Below are positions 38,921-48,223 of a stretch of DNA of 64,000 nucleotides, one piece after another (the first letter of the stretch is position 1; each line of letters starts with the position of its first letter). The notes below the pieces were generated by a model that did not search any database, was not told where the DNA came from, and saw nothing but the letters and a program-made list of their open reading frames with translations. The position numbers and the translations under genes are program-made. Source of the stretch: Hydrogenophaga sp. (GTDB taxonomy: Bacteria; Pseudomonadota; Gammaproteobacteria; Burkholderiales; Burkholderiaceae_C); assembly GCF_030656115.1 (NCBI RefSeq), contig NZ_JAUSOO010000005.1, positions 1 through 64,000 of the forward strand. The letters are read 5' to 3'.

Positions 38921-41900
38921 TCAGGCCATTTCAGGTTTTTTGATGGGTTGGCCCAGGCTGCGCAGCACATCGCGCACCAGTTGCACGCGGTCTTTCACCT
39001 CGGGCAGGGCGCGCTCGATACGCAGCTTTTCGTTGCCGGCCAGCTTGATGTGGCGGTTTTTCTGGATCAGCTCGATGATGCGCATCGGCTCCACCGGCGG
39101 GTTGGCTTTGAAGGTGATGTTCGTCACGCCGGGCGCTGCGTCCACCTTGACCACGCCGTAGGGCGCGCTCAGCACGCGCAGGCGGTGCACGTCGATCAGC
39201 GTTTGCGCCTGCTGGGGCAGTTTGCCGAAACGGTCCACAATTTCCTCCAGCAGCGCATCCACCTGGTCGGCGGTTTTGGCGGTGGCCAGCTTTTTGTAAA
39301 AGCTCAGGCGCAGATGCACATCGCCGCAGTAGTCGCTGGGCAGCAGGGCAGGGGCGTGCAGGTTGATGTCGGTGGTGACGGAGAGCGGGCTCAGCAGGTC
39401 GGGCTCGCGTCCGGCTTTGAGCGACGCCACGGCTTCGTTGAGCATTTCGTTGTAGAGCTGAAAACCCACCTCCAACATGTTGCCGCTCTGGTTTTCGCCC
39501 AGCACCTCGCCGGCACCCCGAATCTCCAGGTCGTGCATGGCCAAATAGAAGCCGCTGCCCAGTTCTTCCATTTGTTGAATGGCATCGAGCCGTTGGGCGG
39601 CCTGCTTGGTGAGGCCTTCAATGTCCGGCACCATGAGGTAGGCGTAGGCTTGGTGGTGGCTGCGGCCCACGCGCCCGCGCAATTGGTGCAACTGCGCCAG
39701 ACCAAACTTGTCGGCCCTGCTCATCACGATGGTGTTGGCGGTGGGCACGTCGATGCCGGTTTCAATGATGGTGGAGCACAGCAACACATTGAAGCGCTGG
39801 GCCACAAAGTCGCGCATCACATGCTCCAGGTCCCGCTCGGGCATCTGGCCGTGCGCGATGGCGATGCGCGCTTCCGGCAAAATTTCTTCCAGCTTCTGCT
39901 TGCGGTTCTCGATCGTGTCCACCTCGTTGTGCAGGAAGTACACCTGCCCGCCGCGCTTGAGTTCGCGCAGCACCGCTTCGCGGATGACGCCGTTGTTCTC
40001 GCTGCGCACAAAGGTCTTGATGGCCAGGCGGCGCTGCGGCGCGGTGGCAATCACCGACAGGTCGCGCAGGCCTTCGAGTGCCATGCCCAGGGTGCGCGGA
40101 ATGGGTGTGGCGGTCAGCGTGAGCACGTCCACCTCGGCGCGCAGGGCTTTCATCTGCTCTTTGTGGCGCACGCCAAAGCGGTGCTCTTCGTCGATGATGA
40201 GCAGGCCCAGGTTGTGGAACTTGGTGGATTCGCTCAGCAGTTTGTGTGTGCCCACGACAATGTCCACCGTGCCGTCGGCAATGCCCTTGATGGCGGCGGT
40301 GATCTCCTTACCCGAACGAAAGCGCGACACCTCGGCGATCTTGACGGGCCACTTGGCAAAGCGGTCCACCAGCGTCTGGTAGTGCTGCTCTGCCAGCAGC
40401 GTGGTGGGGGCCAAAAAGGCCACCTGGCGCCCGCCGGTCACCGCCACAAACGCAGCACGCAGCGCCACCTCGGTCTTGCCGAAACCGACGTCGCCACACA
40501 CCAGCCGATCCATGGGGCGCGGGCTGATCATGTCCTGGATGACGGCGTGGATGGCGCCGCGCTGGTCAGCGGTTTCTTCAAAGCCGAAGTCGTTGGCAAA
40601 AATTTCGTAGTCTTGTGCCGAGAAACGGAATGCATGGCCCTGGCGGGCAGCGCGGCGGGCGTAGATGTTGAGCAGTTCGGCGGCGGCGTCGCGCACCTGT
40701 TCAGCCGCTTTGCGCTTGGCCTTGTCCCACTGGCCGCTGCCCAGGCGGTGCAGCGGCGCTTCGTCGGCGCTCACGCCGGTGTAGCGGCCGATCAGCTGCA
40801 GCTGGCTCACCGGCACGTACAGCACCGCCTTGTCGGCGTATTCCAGGTGCAAAAACTCCATCAGCGCGGGCGAGCCGTCCGGGTTTTTCTCGCCCATGTC
40901 CATCTCGACCAGGCCCCGGTAGCGGCCAATGCCGTGCGCGTTGTGCACCACCGGGTCGCCCACGTTGAGCTCGCTCAGGTCTTTGATCAGCGCGTCCACA
41001 TCGCTGACCTGCTCCTGCTTCTTGCGCCGGCGCGTGGTCGGGCCAGCGGCAAACAGCTCGGTTTCGGTGACGAAGTCGATGCCGTCTTCGATGGACGAGA
41101 AGCCCACTGTCAGCGCGGCGGTGGCGATGCCCAACTTTTCGTCACTGGCCCTGAATTCGGCCAGCGAATCAAAAGCGGGTGGACTGACGCCACTGGCGCG
41201 CAAAAAGTCCAGCAGGCTCTCGCGCCGGCCATCGCTCTCGGCCAACAGCAGCACGCGGTGCGCGGTGTTGCGGATGTGGGTTTGCAGCCGCGAGAGCGGG
41301 TCTTCGGCACCGCGCAGCACCGAGAGGTCGCCCAGCGTTTGCGCAAAGGCGTTGTCGGCCACGTCGGCCAGCGCCTTACCAGCGCCGGGCCGCCCCAAGC
41401 TGGTGGGCGCCCCCTCGGGGGGCTGCGAACCTCGCGCAGCGGGGAGCGTGGGGGCATGGCTCCTGATGGCAAGTTGCGCGTGTGCGTTGGCTTGGGTGTA
41501 GAAGCCTTCGGCTGTGAGAAACAAACTCTCGGGCGGCAAGGCGGGCCGTTCGGGATCGGTTTTGACGAGGCGGTAGCGCTCTTGTGTGTCTTGCCAGAAT
41601 CGCTGGAAGGCCGGCTCCAGGTCGCCGTGCAGCACCACGGTGGCTGCTTCACCCAAGTAGTCGAACACCGTGGCCGTGTCTTCAAAAAACAGCGGCAGGT
41701 AGTACTCGATGCCGGCGGTGGCCACGCAGTTGCCCATGTCTTTGTAGATGCGGCTTTTGGTCGGGTCGCCGTCCAGCAGTTCGCGCCAGCGGCTGCGAAA
41801 TTTGGCGCGCGCCGCGTCGTCCATCGGGAATTCGCGTCCGGGCAGCAGCCGCACCTCGGGCACCGGGTACAGGCTGCGCTGGCTGTCGGGGTCACAGGTG

Positions 41901-42514
41901 CGGATGCTGTCGATCTCGTCGTCAAACAGGTCCACCCGGTAGGGCACCAGCGAGCCCATCGGGAACAGATCGATCAGCCCGCCGCGCACGGCGTATTCGC
42001 CCGGGCTCACCACCTGCGTCACATGCTGGTAGCCCGCCAGCGTGAGCTGGCCTTTGAGTTTGGCCTCGTCCAGCTTTTGCTTGACCTTGAAGTGAAACGT
42101 GTAGCCCGCCAGAAAAGACGGTGGCGCCAGCCGGTACAGCGCGGTGGTGGCGGGCACCAGCACCACGTCGGCACCGGTGTCCTTGTCGTGCTGCTGGATG
42201 CGCCACAGCGTGGCCAGGCGCTCGGAAATCAGGTCCTGGTGTGGCGAGAAGCTGTCGTAGGGCAGGGTTTCCCAGTCGGGGAACAGGGCGCAGCGCAAAC
42301 CGGGCGCAAAAAAAGCCATTTCTTCCATCAGGCGCTGCGCATCGGTGGCGTCGGCGGTGACGATGGCGGTGAGTCGCCCGGCCGCTTTGTCGCGCATGGC
42401 GATTTGTGCCAGCAACAAGGCGTCGGCCGAGCCGCTGGGGCGTGGCAGGGTGAAGCGCTTGCCGGGGTTGAGTTTGGGCAGGTCCATAAGGGGCTCGGTG
42501 GCGGGGCCAGACAT
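38921..42514 (-). CDS. mfd: Transcription-repair coupling factor
   Basis: Displaces RNA polymerase stalled at DNA damage and recruits UvrA. About 1197 residues from the ATG at 42514, with GGGGG upstream; a GTG at 42523 is the alternative. In order: UvrB-homology region (LFPDWETLPYDSFSPHQDLISERL), RNA-polymerase-interacting domain (VVHNAHGIGRYRGL), helicase motifs (GDVGFGKTEVALRAAF, DEEHRFGV, TATPIPRTL, HGQMPERDLE, QLRGRVGRS) and the C-terminal regulatory domain. A roughly 25-residue in-frame insertion, coded by a GC-rich palindromic element, interrupts the N-terminal part (41385-41457). Confidence 0.94.
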   Translation of the reverse strand: MSGPATEPLMDLPKLNPGKRFTLPRPSGSADALLLAQIAMRDKAAGRLTAIVTADATDAQRLMEEMAFFAPGLRCALFPDWETLPYDSFSPHQDLISERLATLWRIQQHDKDTGADVVLVPATTALYRLAPPSFLAGYTFHFKVKQKLDEAKLKGQLTLAGYQHVTQVVSPGEYAVRGGLIDLFPMGSLVPYRVDLFDDEIDSIRTCDPDSQRSLYPVPEVRLLPGREFPMDDAARAKFRSRWRELLDGDPTKSRIYKDMGNCVATAGIEYYLPLFFEDTATVFDYLGEAATVVLHGDLEPAFQRFWQDTQERYRLVKTDPERPALPPESLFLTAEGFYTQANAHAQLAIRSHAPTLPAARGSQPPEGAPTSLGRPGAGKALADVADNAFAQTLGDLSVLRGAEDPLSRLQTHIRNTAHRVLLLAESDGRRESLLDFLRASGVSPPAFDSLAEFRASDEKLGIATAALTVGFSSIEDGIDFVTETELFAAGPTTRRRKKQEQVSDVDALIKDLSELNVGDPVVHNAHGIGRYRGLVEMDMGEKNPDGSPALMEFLHLEYADKAVLYVPVSQLQLIGRYTGVSADEAPLHRLGSGQWDKAKRKAAEQVRDAAAELLNIYARRAARQGHAFRFSAQDYEIFANDFGFEETADQRGAIHAVIQDMISPRPMDRLVCGDVGFGKTEVALRAAFVAVTGGRQVAFLAPTTLLAEQHYQTLVDRFAKWPVKIAEVSRFRSGKEITAAIKGIADGTVDIVVGTHKLLSESTKFHNLGLLIIDEEHRFGVRHKEQMKALRAEVDVLTLTATPIPRTLGMALEGLRDLSVIATAPQRRLAIKTFVRSENNGVIREAVLRELKRGGQVYFLHNEVDTIENRKQKLEEILPEARIAIAHGQMPERDLEHVMRDFVAQRFNVLLCSTIIETGIDVPTANTIVMSRADKFGLAQLHQLRGRVGRSHHQAYAYLMVPDIEGLTKQAAQRLDAIQQMEELGSGFYLAMHDLEIRGAGEVLGENQSGNMLEVGFQLYNEMLNEAVASLKAGREPDLLSPLSVTTDINLHAPALLPSDYCGDVHLRLSFYKKLATAKTADQVDALLEEIVDRFGKLPQQAQTLIDVHRLRVLSAPYGVVKVDAAPGVTNITFKANPPVEPMRIIELIQKNRHIKLAGNEKLRIERALPEVKDRVQLVRDVLRSLGQPIKKPEMA
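41385..41457. repeat. GC-rich palindromic element inserted in frame in mfd
   Basis: GGGCGCCCCCTCGGGGGGC together with CTCGCGCAGCGGGGAGCG forms hairpin-prone sequence typical of Comamonadaceae intergenic repeats. On the mfd strand it codes for a proline/glycine-rich stretch (TLPAARGSQPPEGAPTSLGR) between HAQLAIRSHAP and GKALADVADNAF, and the frame is preserved. Confidence 0.55.
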
Positions 42515-42581
42515 GACAAACACCCCCAGCCAGCCAAGGCAGGGGGTGAAGAGACCTTGATTTTAGAATGCACGCACTGCC

Positions 42582-43304
42582 ATGACCGATACCAGCACCC
42601 AATCCCCTCCAACACCCGTGCCCCGCTGCTTTGCCTTGCTGCCCTGTGCAGGCACCGGTTCGCGTGCTGGCACCGCCTCGCCCAAGCAATACCAACCGCT
42701 GGCGGGCCTGCCGCTGGTGCGCCACACGCTGGCTGCCTTGCAGGCGGTGGACCGCATTGAGCGCTGTCTGGTCGTGGTGGCGGCAGGGGACCTGTTTTTG
42801 AGCTTGGACCATGACCGCATTGAGCTGGCCGATTGCGGTGGAGCCACCCGGGCAGAGAGCGTGTTCAATGGCTTGCAGGCCCTGCTGGCGCAGGGCGCGG
42901 CGCCCCACGACTGGGTGTTGGTGCACGACGCTGCGCGCTGCCTGGTGACGCCGCAACAGGTCAACGCCTTGCTTGACGCCTGCTGGCACGACCCGGTGGG
43001 TGGCCTGCTGGCGCTCAAGCTGCCCGACACGCTGAAGGTGGAGGCGGATGGCCGCGTGGCTGCCACGGTGGACCGGTCCGACAAGTGGCTGGCCCAGACG
43101 CCGCAAATGTTCCGCTTGGGCGCCCTGCATGCAGCGCTGGCCGCCACGCAAGCCCAAGGCTTTGCAGGGGTGACCGACGAGGCCAGCGCCATGGAAATGG
43201 CCGGTCAACACCCCCGGCTGGTGCCCGGCAGCGCCCAAAATTTCAAAGTTACCTACCCGGAAGACTTTGCCCTGGCCGAGGCCATTTTGAAAAGCCGCCC
43301 ATGA
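42582..43304 (+). CDS. ispD: 2-C-methyl-D-erythritol 4-phosphate cytidylyltransferase
   Basis: The third enzyme of the MEP isoprenoid pathway, 240 residues. The nucleotidyltransferase start [16 protein letters not shown] and [17 protein letters not shown], then [15 protein letters not shown] and [14 protein letters not shown], mark IspD. It is divergent from mfd. Its stop overlaps the ispF ATG by four bases. Confidence 0.93.
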   Translation: MTDTSTQSPPTPVPRCFALLPCAGTGSRAGTASPKQYQPLAGLPLVRHTLAALQAVDRIERCLVVVAAGDLFLSLDHDRIELADCGGATRAESVFNGLQALLAQGAAPHDWVLVHDAARCLVTPQQVNALLDACWHDPVGGLLALKLPDTLKVEADGRVAATVDRSDKWLAQTPQMFRLGALHAALAATQAQGFAGVTDEASAMEMAGQHPRLVPGSAQNFKVTYPEDFALAEAILKSRP

Positions 43305-43801
43305 ACGCTTCTGTATTTCCTTTTCGCATCGGTGAGGGCTGGGACGTGCACGCCCTGGTGCCTGGGCGCCCGCTCATCATCGGCGGCGTGCGCGTGCCGC
43401 ACAGCATGGGTTTGCTCGGCCATTCCGATGCCGACGTGCTGCTGCACGCCGTCACCGATGCGCTGCTGGGTGCCGCTGCGCTGGGCGACATTGGCCGCCA
43501 CTTCCCCGATACCGACGAACGCTTCAAGGGGGCAGATTCGTCGGTGCTGCTCGCTGAGGCTGGCCGCCGCGTGCGCGAAGCAGGGTTTGACATTGGCAAC
43601 GTGGACAGCACCGTGATCGCGCAAGCCCCCAAGCTGGCGCCACACATCGGTGCCATGTGCGACAACATGGCGCGCACGCTGGGCGTGGCGCGGGGACAGG
43701 TGAATGTGAAGGCGAAAACCGCTGAAAAATTGGGGCCAGTGGGGCAGGGTCTGTCGATCGAAGCCCGCGCAGTGGTGCTGTTGGTGGCCAGGCAACGCTG
43801 A
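43301..43801 (+). CDS. ispF: 2-C-methyl-D-erythritol 2,4-cyclodiphosphate synthase
   Basis: A 166-residue zinc enzyme of the MEP pathway. Visible are [21 protein letters not shown] (D-x-H ligands), [29 protein letters not shown] split over residues 37-65, [14 protein letters not shown], and the C-terminal [16 protein letters not shown]. It overlaps ispD by ATGA, the common ispDF arrangement. Confidence 0.94.
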   Translation: MNASVFPFRIGEGWDVHALVPGRPLIIGGVRVPHSMGLLGHSDADVLLHAVTDALLGAAALGDIGRHFPDTDERFKGADSSVLLAEAGRRVREAGFDIGNVDSTVIAQAPKLAPHIGAMCDNMARTLGVARGQVNVKAKTAEKLGPVGQGLSIEARAVVLLVARQR

Positions 43802-43814
43802 TCGACTCGCTGAT

Positions 43815-45218
43815 TCAGCCGGGCGCTTTGACCAGTTTGATGTGGGCGGCCAGTCCACCCGTGCTGCTGTTGGCCAGTGCGAACCGCCCGCCCATGCGGG
43901 CGATGGCTCGGTCCACAATAGCCAGTCCTAGGCCAGTGCCAGTGGCCGAACTGCGTGACACGTCGCCCCGGAAAAAGGGCTGCGTCAATTTTTCCAGTAC
44001 CTCGGGCGCAACGCCCTGACCATGGTCGCGCAGCTTGACGAGCACGCAATCGTCTTTTGCCTTGGCGGCAATTTCTATTTTGGTTATGCCAGTTTCTGGA
44101 TTTTTGCCGTAGCGCTGCGCGTTTTCCAATAGGTTGGAAAACACGCGCTGCAACTCAACGGCATCGCCCAGAACGATGGTGTTGGACGGTATGTTGACGT
44201 TGATCCGTGTATTGGGATCCGACCCCATGGCAAACACCGCTGCGTTCACCACTTGGCTAAGGCTGACCTCTTGAGGTTGCTGGTGACCGGGCCGCGCATA
44301 GTCCAGAAATTTGTCAATGATGGCGTTGACCTGTTCGATGTCGGCCGCCATGTGTTCGCGTGCTTGCGGATCGGCAACACTCAACTCTGTTTCCAACCGC
44401 AGGCGTGCCAGCGGTGTGCGCAGATCGTGTGAAATACCCGCCAGCATCATGGCGCGGTCCTGCTCGATTTTGTTCAGCCGCTGGGCCATGCGGTTGAAGC
44501 CGATGTTCACCTCACGTATTTCGCTGGTGGCCACCGCCTCGTTGAGCTGGCTGGCGCTGAAGTCGCCTTCGCGAACGCGGCTGGCTGCAAATGACAGCTT
44601 TTTCAGCGGGTGGTTGAGCAGCCGAGCGATCAGGGCTGCCCCTGCGAGCGACAGAAGCGCAGCCGTTCCAAGCCAGATCAGCCAAGTGGTGCCTGCCACC
44701 GGGCCAATGCGCGAGGGATCGGTCAGCAGCCAATACGGGTCGCCGTCGATTGTGAAGCCGATCCACAGGCCCGTGACACCATTCACTTGACGCGCCACCA
44801 CCGTGTCGCTGCCCAGCCGCATTTGCAGCCGCGCGCTCACGTTGCGGCTGAGTGAGTCTAGGTTGTACAGGTGGTAGGTGTCGTTGGGTTCACGCGGTGC
44901 GATCCGCAAGTCTTCCACGTCGGCCAGGGTTTTGATAAGCGAGACGCGGGCAATCGCGTCGGAGTGGACCAGTGCGGCGCGGCTTAGGTTGACCAATGAA
45001 GCCAATTGCTGGGCGCTTTGCAGCGCACGCGGCTCGTATTCCAGTGCACGAAACGTCTGAAGCCAGGCAACGGTACAGCCCACCAGCAACAAAGCCAGAA
45101 AGAAAAAAGTGCGCCAAAAAAGGCTCAGTCCCCGCTGCGGTCGAATCTCCAGAGGCGCGGGAGCCGTTTCCAGCGCCATCGGCTGGGTTTCAAATGGAAC
45201 GCGTGACTCTTCGGACAT
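43815..45218 (-). CDS. EnvZ-type sensor histidine kinase
   Basis: A 467-residue inner-membrane kinase from the ATG at 45218. It has two membrane helices (WRTFFFLALLLVGCTVAWL and TTWLIWLGTAALLSLAGAA) around a periplasmic sensor, a HAMP domain, the phospho-acceptor box GISHDLRTPLARLRLE, and ATPase motifs N (LLENAQRYGKN), G1 (VKLRDHGQGVAPEVL) and G2 (GTGLGLAIVDRAI). It is encoded 10 bp after its response regulator. The pair resembles EnvZ/OmpR; the stimulus is unknown. Confidence 0.85.
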   Translation of the reverse strand: MSEESRVPFETQPMALETAPAPLEIRPQRGLSLFWRTFFFLALLLVGCTVAWLQTFRALEYEPRALQSAQQLASLVNLSRAALVHSDAIARVSLIKTLADVEDLRIAPREPNDTYHLYNLDSLSRNVSARLQMRLGSDTVVARQVNGVTGLWIGFTIDGDPYWLLTDPSRIGPVAGTTWLIWLGTAALLSLAGAALIARLLNHPLKKLSFAASRVREGDFSASQLNEAVATSEIREVNIGFNRMAQRLNKIEQDRAMMLAGISHDLRTPLARLRLETELSVADPQAREHMAADIEQVNAIIDKFLDYARPGHQQPQEVSLSQVVNAAVFAMGSDPNTRINVNIPSNTIVLGDAVELQRVFSNLLENAQRYGKNPETGITKIEIAAKAKDDCVLVKLRDHGQGVAPEVLEKLTQPFFRGDVSRSSATGTGLGLAIVDRAIARMGGRFALANSSTGGLAAHIKLVKAPG

Positions 45219-45228
45219 TGGCAGCTTT

Positions 45229-45960
45229 TCACGTGTTTCCGTCCGGCACGAACACGTAGCCCACGCCCCACACCGTCTGCAGGTAGCGCGGTGTGGCTGC
45301 ATCTTCTTCGATGAGCTTTCGCAGGCGCGACACCTGTACATCCAGACTTCGGTCAAACGGTTCGAATTCCCGCCCGCGCGCCAATTGAGCCAACTTTTCG
45401 CGAGAAAGCGGTTGGCGCGGGTGGCGCACCAAGGCTTTGAGCATGGCGAATTCCCCTGTGGTCAGCGAAAGATCTGTGCTGTCCTTGCGCAAGGTGCGCA
45501 GGCTCATGTCAAATTCGAATGGGCCAAACTTCACCACTTCCTGGTCTTTCGATGGTGCTCCAGGCACTTCGGTTGGCGGGCGGCGGCGCAGCACCGCGTG
45601 GATGCGGGCCAGCAACTCACGCGGGTTGAAGGGTTTGCCCAAGTAATCGTCTGCGCCCACTTCCAAGCCCACGATGCGGTCCACATCCTCGCTTTTAGCG
45701 GTCAACATGATGATGGGTGTGCGGTCGCCGTTGGCGCGCAAACGCCGACAAATAGACAGACCGTCTTCACCGGGCATCATCAAGTCCAGTACGATCAGGT
45801 CCACAGTATCGCGCTGCAGCACTCGGTTCAGAGCTTTGCCGTCTTCTGCCAGCATCACCTCGAAATCTTCTTGCATCAGGTAGCGGCGCAGCAGGTCGCG
45901 GATACGCACATCGTCATCGACGACCAAAATCTTGTTGGGGCGGACATGGTTTTGTGACAT
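45229..45960 (-). CDS. OmpR-type response regulator
   Basis: A 243-residue regulator. The receiver domain has the acidic pocket VVDDDVRIRDLL, phospho-acceptor Asp in IVLDLMMPGEDGL, Thr in MLTAKSE and Lys in YLGKPFNPRELLARI. The winged-helix output domain contains LTTGEFAMLKALV, REKLAQLARGREFEPFDRS and WGVGYVFVPDG. The start MSQNHVRPNK at 45960 is preferred over longer frames. It likely controls porin or envelope genes, as OmpR homologues do. Confidence 0.87.
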   Translation of the reverse strand: MSQNHVRPNKILVVDDDVRIRDLLRRYLMQEDFEVMLAEDGKALNRVLQRDTVDLIVLDLMMPGEDGLSICRRLRANGDRTPIIMLTAKSEDVDRIVGLEVGADDYLGKPFNPRELLARIHAVLRRRPPTEVPGAPSKDQEVVKFGPFEFDMSLRTLRKDSTDLSLTTGEFAMLKALVRHPRQPLSREKLAQLARGREFEPFDRSLDVQVSRLRKLIEEDAATPRYLQTVWGVGYVFVPDGNT

Positions 45961-46127
45961 GGCAACAACTCCAAAAATGTAACAAACACGATTGTGGCAG
46001 CGCCAAGTGCTTGTCAACAAACGTTTTTTATTTTTCTGACATGTTGTTACAGAAGTTGCTGCCAGGGGCTTGCAACTTCACCGTGCGCACACAACACAAT
46101 GGTTCAATACATTTACTTGAGCAGACC

Positions 46128-46418
46128 ATGAAGTTGAACCCGTTGGTCGCCATTTTTGCTCTGATACTGAGTCCGGCTGCTGCTGGGGCCGCAGACGTCC
46201 AAAAATTGTCCGATCCCATAGACCCGTTGGCTTTTGGGAAGAGCCTTTCCATTGACGACGGTGGACATCCTAGCCTTCTGCCGTTGCGCGAGGTGCTGAG
46301 CCAGCCTGTTGAGCGCTTGAACGGGTTTTTGAAGCCATACCGACTCTCCGCCGAGGAGCGCGAACACATGCGTGAGCAGGTTCGAAGCCAGTCTTCTCAA
46401 GCACTAAACCACAAATAA
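46128..46418 (+). CDS. Small exported protein of unknown function
   Basis: A 96-residue protein with a signal peptide (MKLNPLVAIFALILSPAAAG, cleaved near GAA|DV) and a short mature part ending in a predicted helix (LSAEEREHMREQVRSQS). I do not recognise a family. It lies divergent to the ompR-like gene and 9 bp upstream of the SIMPL gene, so the two probably form an operon. Confidence 0.5.
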   Translation: MKLNPLVAIFALILSPAAAGAADVQKLSDPIDPLAFGKSLSIDDGGHPSLLPLREVLSQPVERLNGFLKPYRLSAEEREHMREQVRSQSSQALNHK

Positions 46419-46427
46419 ACCCCACCT

Positions 46428-47156
46428 ATGAGACGTTACCCCAAGCCTTTGTTTTTTTCCCGACGCCCGCTGCTTGCCTTGGCGTTGTTGTGCGCATCTG
46501 CTGCGGCCCATGCGCAAATCACGCCACCGCCCGCCAACGTGGTGCAGCTGTCGGCCAGTGGGTTCAAGGAGGTTCAGCAGGACTGGCTGTCGATGAGTTT
46601 GAATACCACCAAAGAAGGTCCCGATGCAGGTACCGTTCAAAATCAGCTGAAAGTGGCTCTGGATGCGGCGCTGGCGGTGGCCAAGGCTGCAGCGCAGCCA
46701 CAGCAACTTGAAGTCCGTACCGGTCAGTTCACACTGTATCCCCGCTACAGCAGCAGCGGCAAGATCAATGGTTGGCAAGGCAGCACCGAAATGGTGCTGG
46801 AGGGGCGCGACTTTGCCCGTATCAGCGCAACCGCAGGCAAGATACAAACGTTGACTATGGGCCACGTCGGTTTCAGCCTGTCCCGTGAAGCGCAGCAGGC
46901 ACTGGAGTCCGATGTGCAGGCCATGGCCCTGGAGCGCTTTAAGTTGCGAGCCAATGAAATTGCAAAGGGGTTTGGATTCGGTTCTTATTCTCTGCGCGAA
47001 ATTGCTGTCAGCTCAGCGGATCAAGGTGGTGGCTACGTGCGCCCTCGGGTTATGGCTATGGAAGCCAAGGCGGCCATGTCGGACGCACCGATCGCGGTGG
47101 AAGCCGGGAAAAGCATGGTGAATGTGACCGTTTCTGGAACTGTTCAGTTGCGCTGA
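46428..47156 (+). CDS. Periplasmic SIMPL (DUF541) domain protein
   Basis: A 242-residue exported protein with a signal peptide ending AAAHAQ. The SIMPL domain runs from VVQLSASGFKEVQQDW through MSLNTTKEGPDAG, LEVRTGQFTLYPRYSSSGKI and WQGSTEMVLEGRDF to the C-terminal NVTVSGTVQLR. Such proteins are periplasmic and poorly characterised, with links to oxidative stress and signalling. A degraded group II intron begins about 50 bp after its stop. Confidence 0.8.
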   Translation: MRRYPKPLFFSRRPLLALALLCASAAAHAQITPPPANVVQLSASGFKEVQQDWLSMSLNTTKEGPDAGTVQNQLKVALDAALAVAKAAAQPQQLEVRTGQFTLYPRYSSSGKINGWQGSTEMVLEGRDFARISATAGKIQTLTMGHVGFSLSREAQQALESDVQAMALERFKLRANEIAKGFGFGSYSLREIAVSSADQGGGYVRPRVMAMEAKAAMSDAPIAVEAGKSMVNVTVSGTVQLR

Positions 47157-47501
47157 ACCTTTCTGGGTGGAACTGTCGCAATGGAAAGTCAGGGGCCTTT
47201 TTATTGATGCGCCCAGCACGGGCGCACACCTGTGGGTGCAAGCCCCGCTGCGAGCGGGTCACCGTGAGCAAAGTGGAATGCAACTGGGTGAGGGTGACTG
47301 GAGCGTGGGAAGGACGTGTGAAGCGTAAACACGTGAGCCGATGAACAAGAGCCGCATGGAAGGCGTTGCCATGCAGGGTGAGTGGGCCAGAATCCGCGAA
47401 GCTCTTGTGACCAAGGCGAAGTGGCGGCGGTTGTGCGGTGACGGTGCGTTCAAGGCCCAATAAAGTTTGAACTCTGCCTGATGTTCATCATTAAAGAGTC
47501 A

Positions 47502-47922
47502 TGGAAGAAGAAAGCGCAAAAAGTCAAACGCAGGAGCAACTTCACAAACGCAGCAAGCAAGTCGTGAGGCTGTACAGGCAAGGCACGAAGATCATGCAAT
47601 CGTCATGATGACCGGGCTGAGTTACCCACGGTAGTGTCAAACTATTTGTCCCCGGGCAAGCCAAGTCGCTGTGGTGTGGGACCGCTTCGAGATCGTCTAC
47701 ACACCCAAGCATGGTCGCCAGCTCAACATGGCTGCGATTGAGGTCAACTTCACGGCGAGCCCTTGCCTGGGGTGGCGCATGGACAACATCGAGACCATAC
47801 GAAACGAGGTCGCAGCTTGGCAGGCACGCCGTGACAACCTACATGCCAGAGTCAACTGGCAGTTCACGACCAAGGACGCCTGCGGAAAGCCCAATCGCCT
47901 CTACCCGACAACTTTCCCGTGA
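47502..47922 (+). pseudogene. IS630-family transposase, N- and C-terminal fragments
   Basis: The N-terminal piece starts at 47502 (MEEESAKSQTQEQLHKRSKQ, then VVRLYRQGTKIMQ) and, after a one-base shift, continues with VMMTGLSYPT. The C-terminal piece from 47671 contains VWDRFEIVYTPKHGRQLNM and RRDNLHARVNWQFTTKDA, the final DDE block of IS630 proteins. The middle is lost, and at the junction stands the 16-bp IS-end sequence TGTCAAACTATTTGTC. Confidence 0.65.
47635..47650. repeat. IS terminus scar inside the IS630 pseudogene
   Basis: TGTCAAACTATTTGTC matches 15 of 16 bases of the reverse complement of 169-184. It marks the point where the two IS630 transposase halves join, as expected if another element inserted there and was then mostly deleted. 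Confidence 0.45.
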
Positions 47923-48223
47923 CGGGACAGTAGAGCCGCTGGTAGAGAAATTCAGGTCCAGCCTGTTGTGCTGGGATGCTTATTTTGGGTTGGCGCAAAC
48001 GACCAAGGTCTGGCGCGAGCTTGAAGAGTGGTTGCGTCACCGGCTCAGAGCGATCCCGAACTGCTCAACAGCGAGCAGACCATTGCGGATTTTGGTGGAT
48101 TGGGGTTGCCAAGGCTGCCGTAACCTCAAGCTCACGAACCACCCGGTGCGGATGGACACGCGTGCCGGGCAGGGTGGCAGGCGGCTGCGATGGTCGGCGC
48201 TCTCCTATGCCGATCCAGCGCGC

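Larger units (their letters stand above)
47207..48214 (+). mobile_element. Decayed group II intron invaded by an IS630 element
   Basis: The 5' end, ATGCGCCCAGCACGGGCGC (canonical GTGCG with one change), is the typical start of bacterial group II introns. Domain I-like sequence continues to about 47465 (for example GTGTGAAGCGTAAACACGTG). An IS630 transposase remnant then interrupts it (47502-47922). From about 47930 the 3' end of the maturase gene reappears (LLCWDAYFGLAQ, KVWRELEEWLRHRLRAI), followed by a domain V-like stretch and the 3' terminus CCTATGCCGAT near 48214. Most of the reverse transcriptase is missing. It lies between the SIMPL gene and the 3' end of bdhA. Confidence 0.6.

Noticed and set aside
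38909-42760. A very long open frame on the plus strand across the mfd region
   Set aside because: It is the antisense shadow of mfd: composition is His/Val/Gln-rich with no family resemblance, while the minus strand has all Mfd motifs. High GC keeps the antisense frame open.
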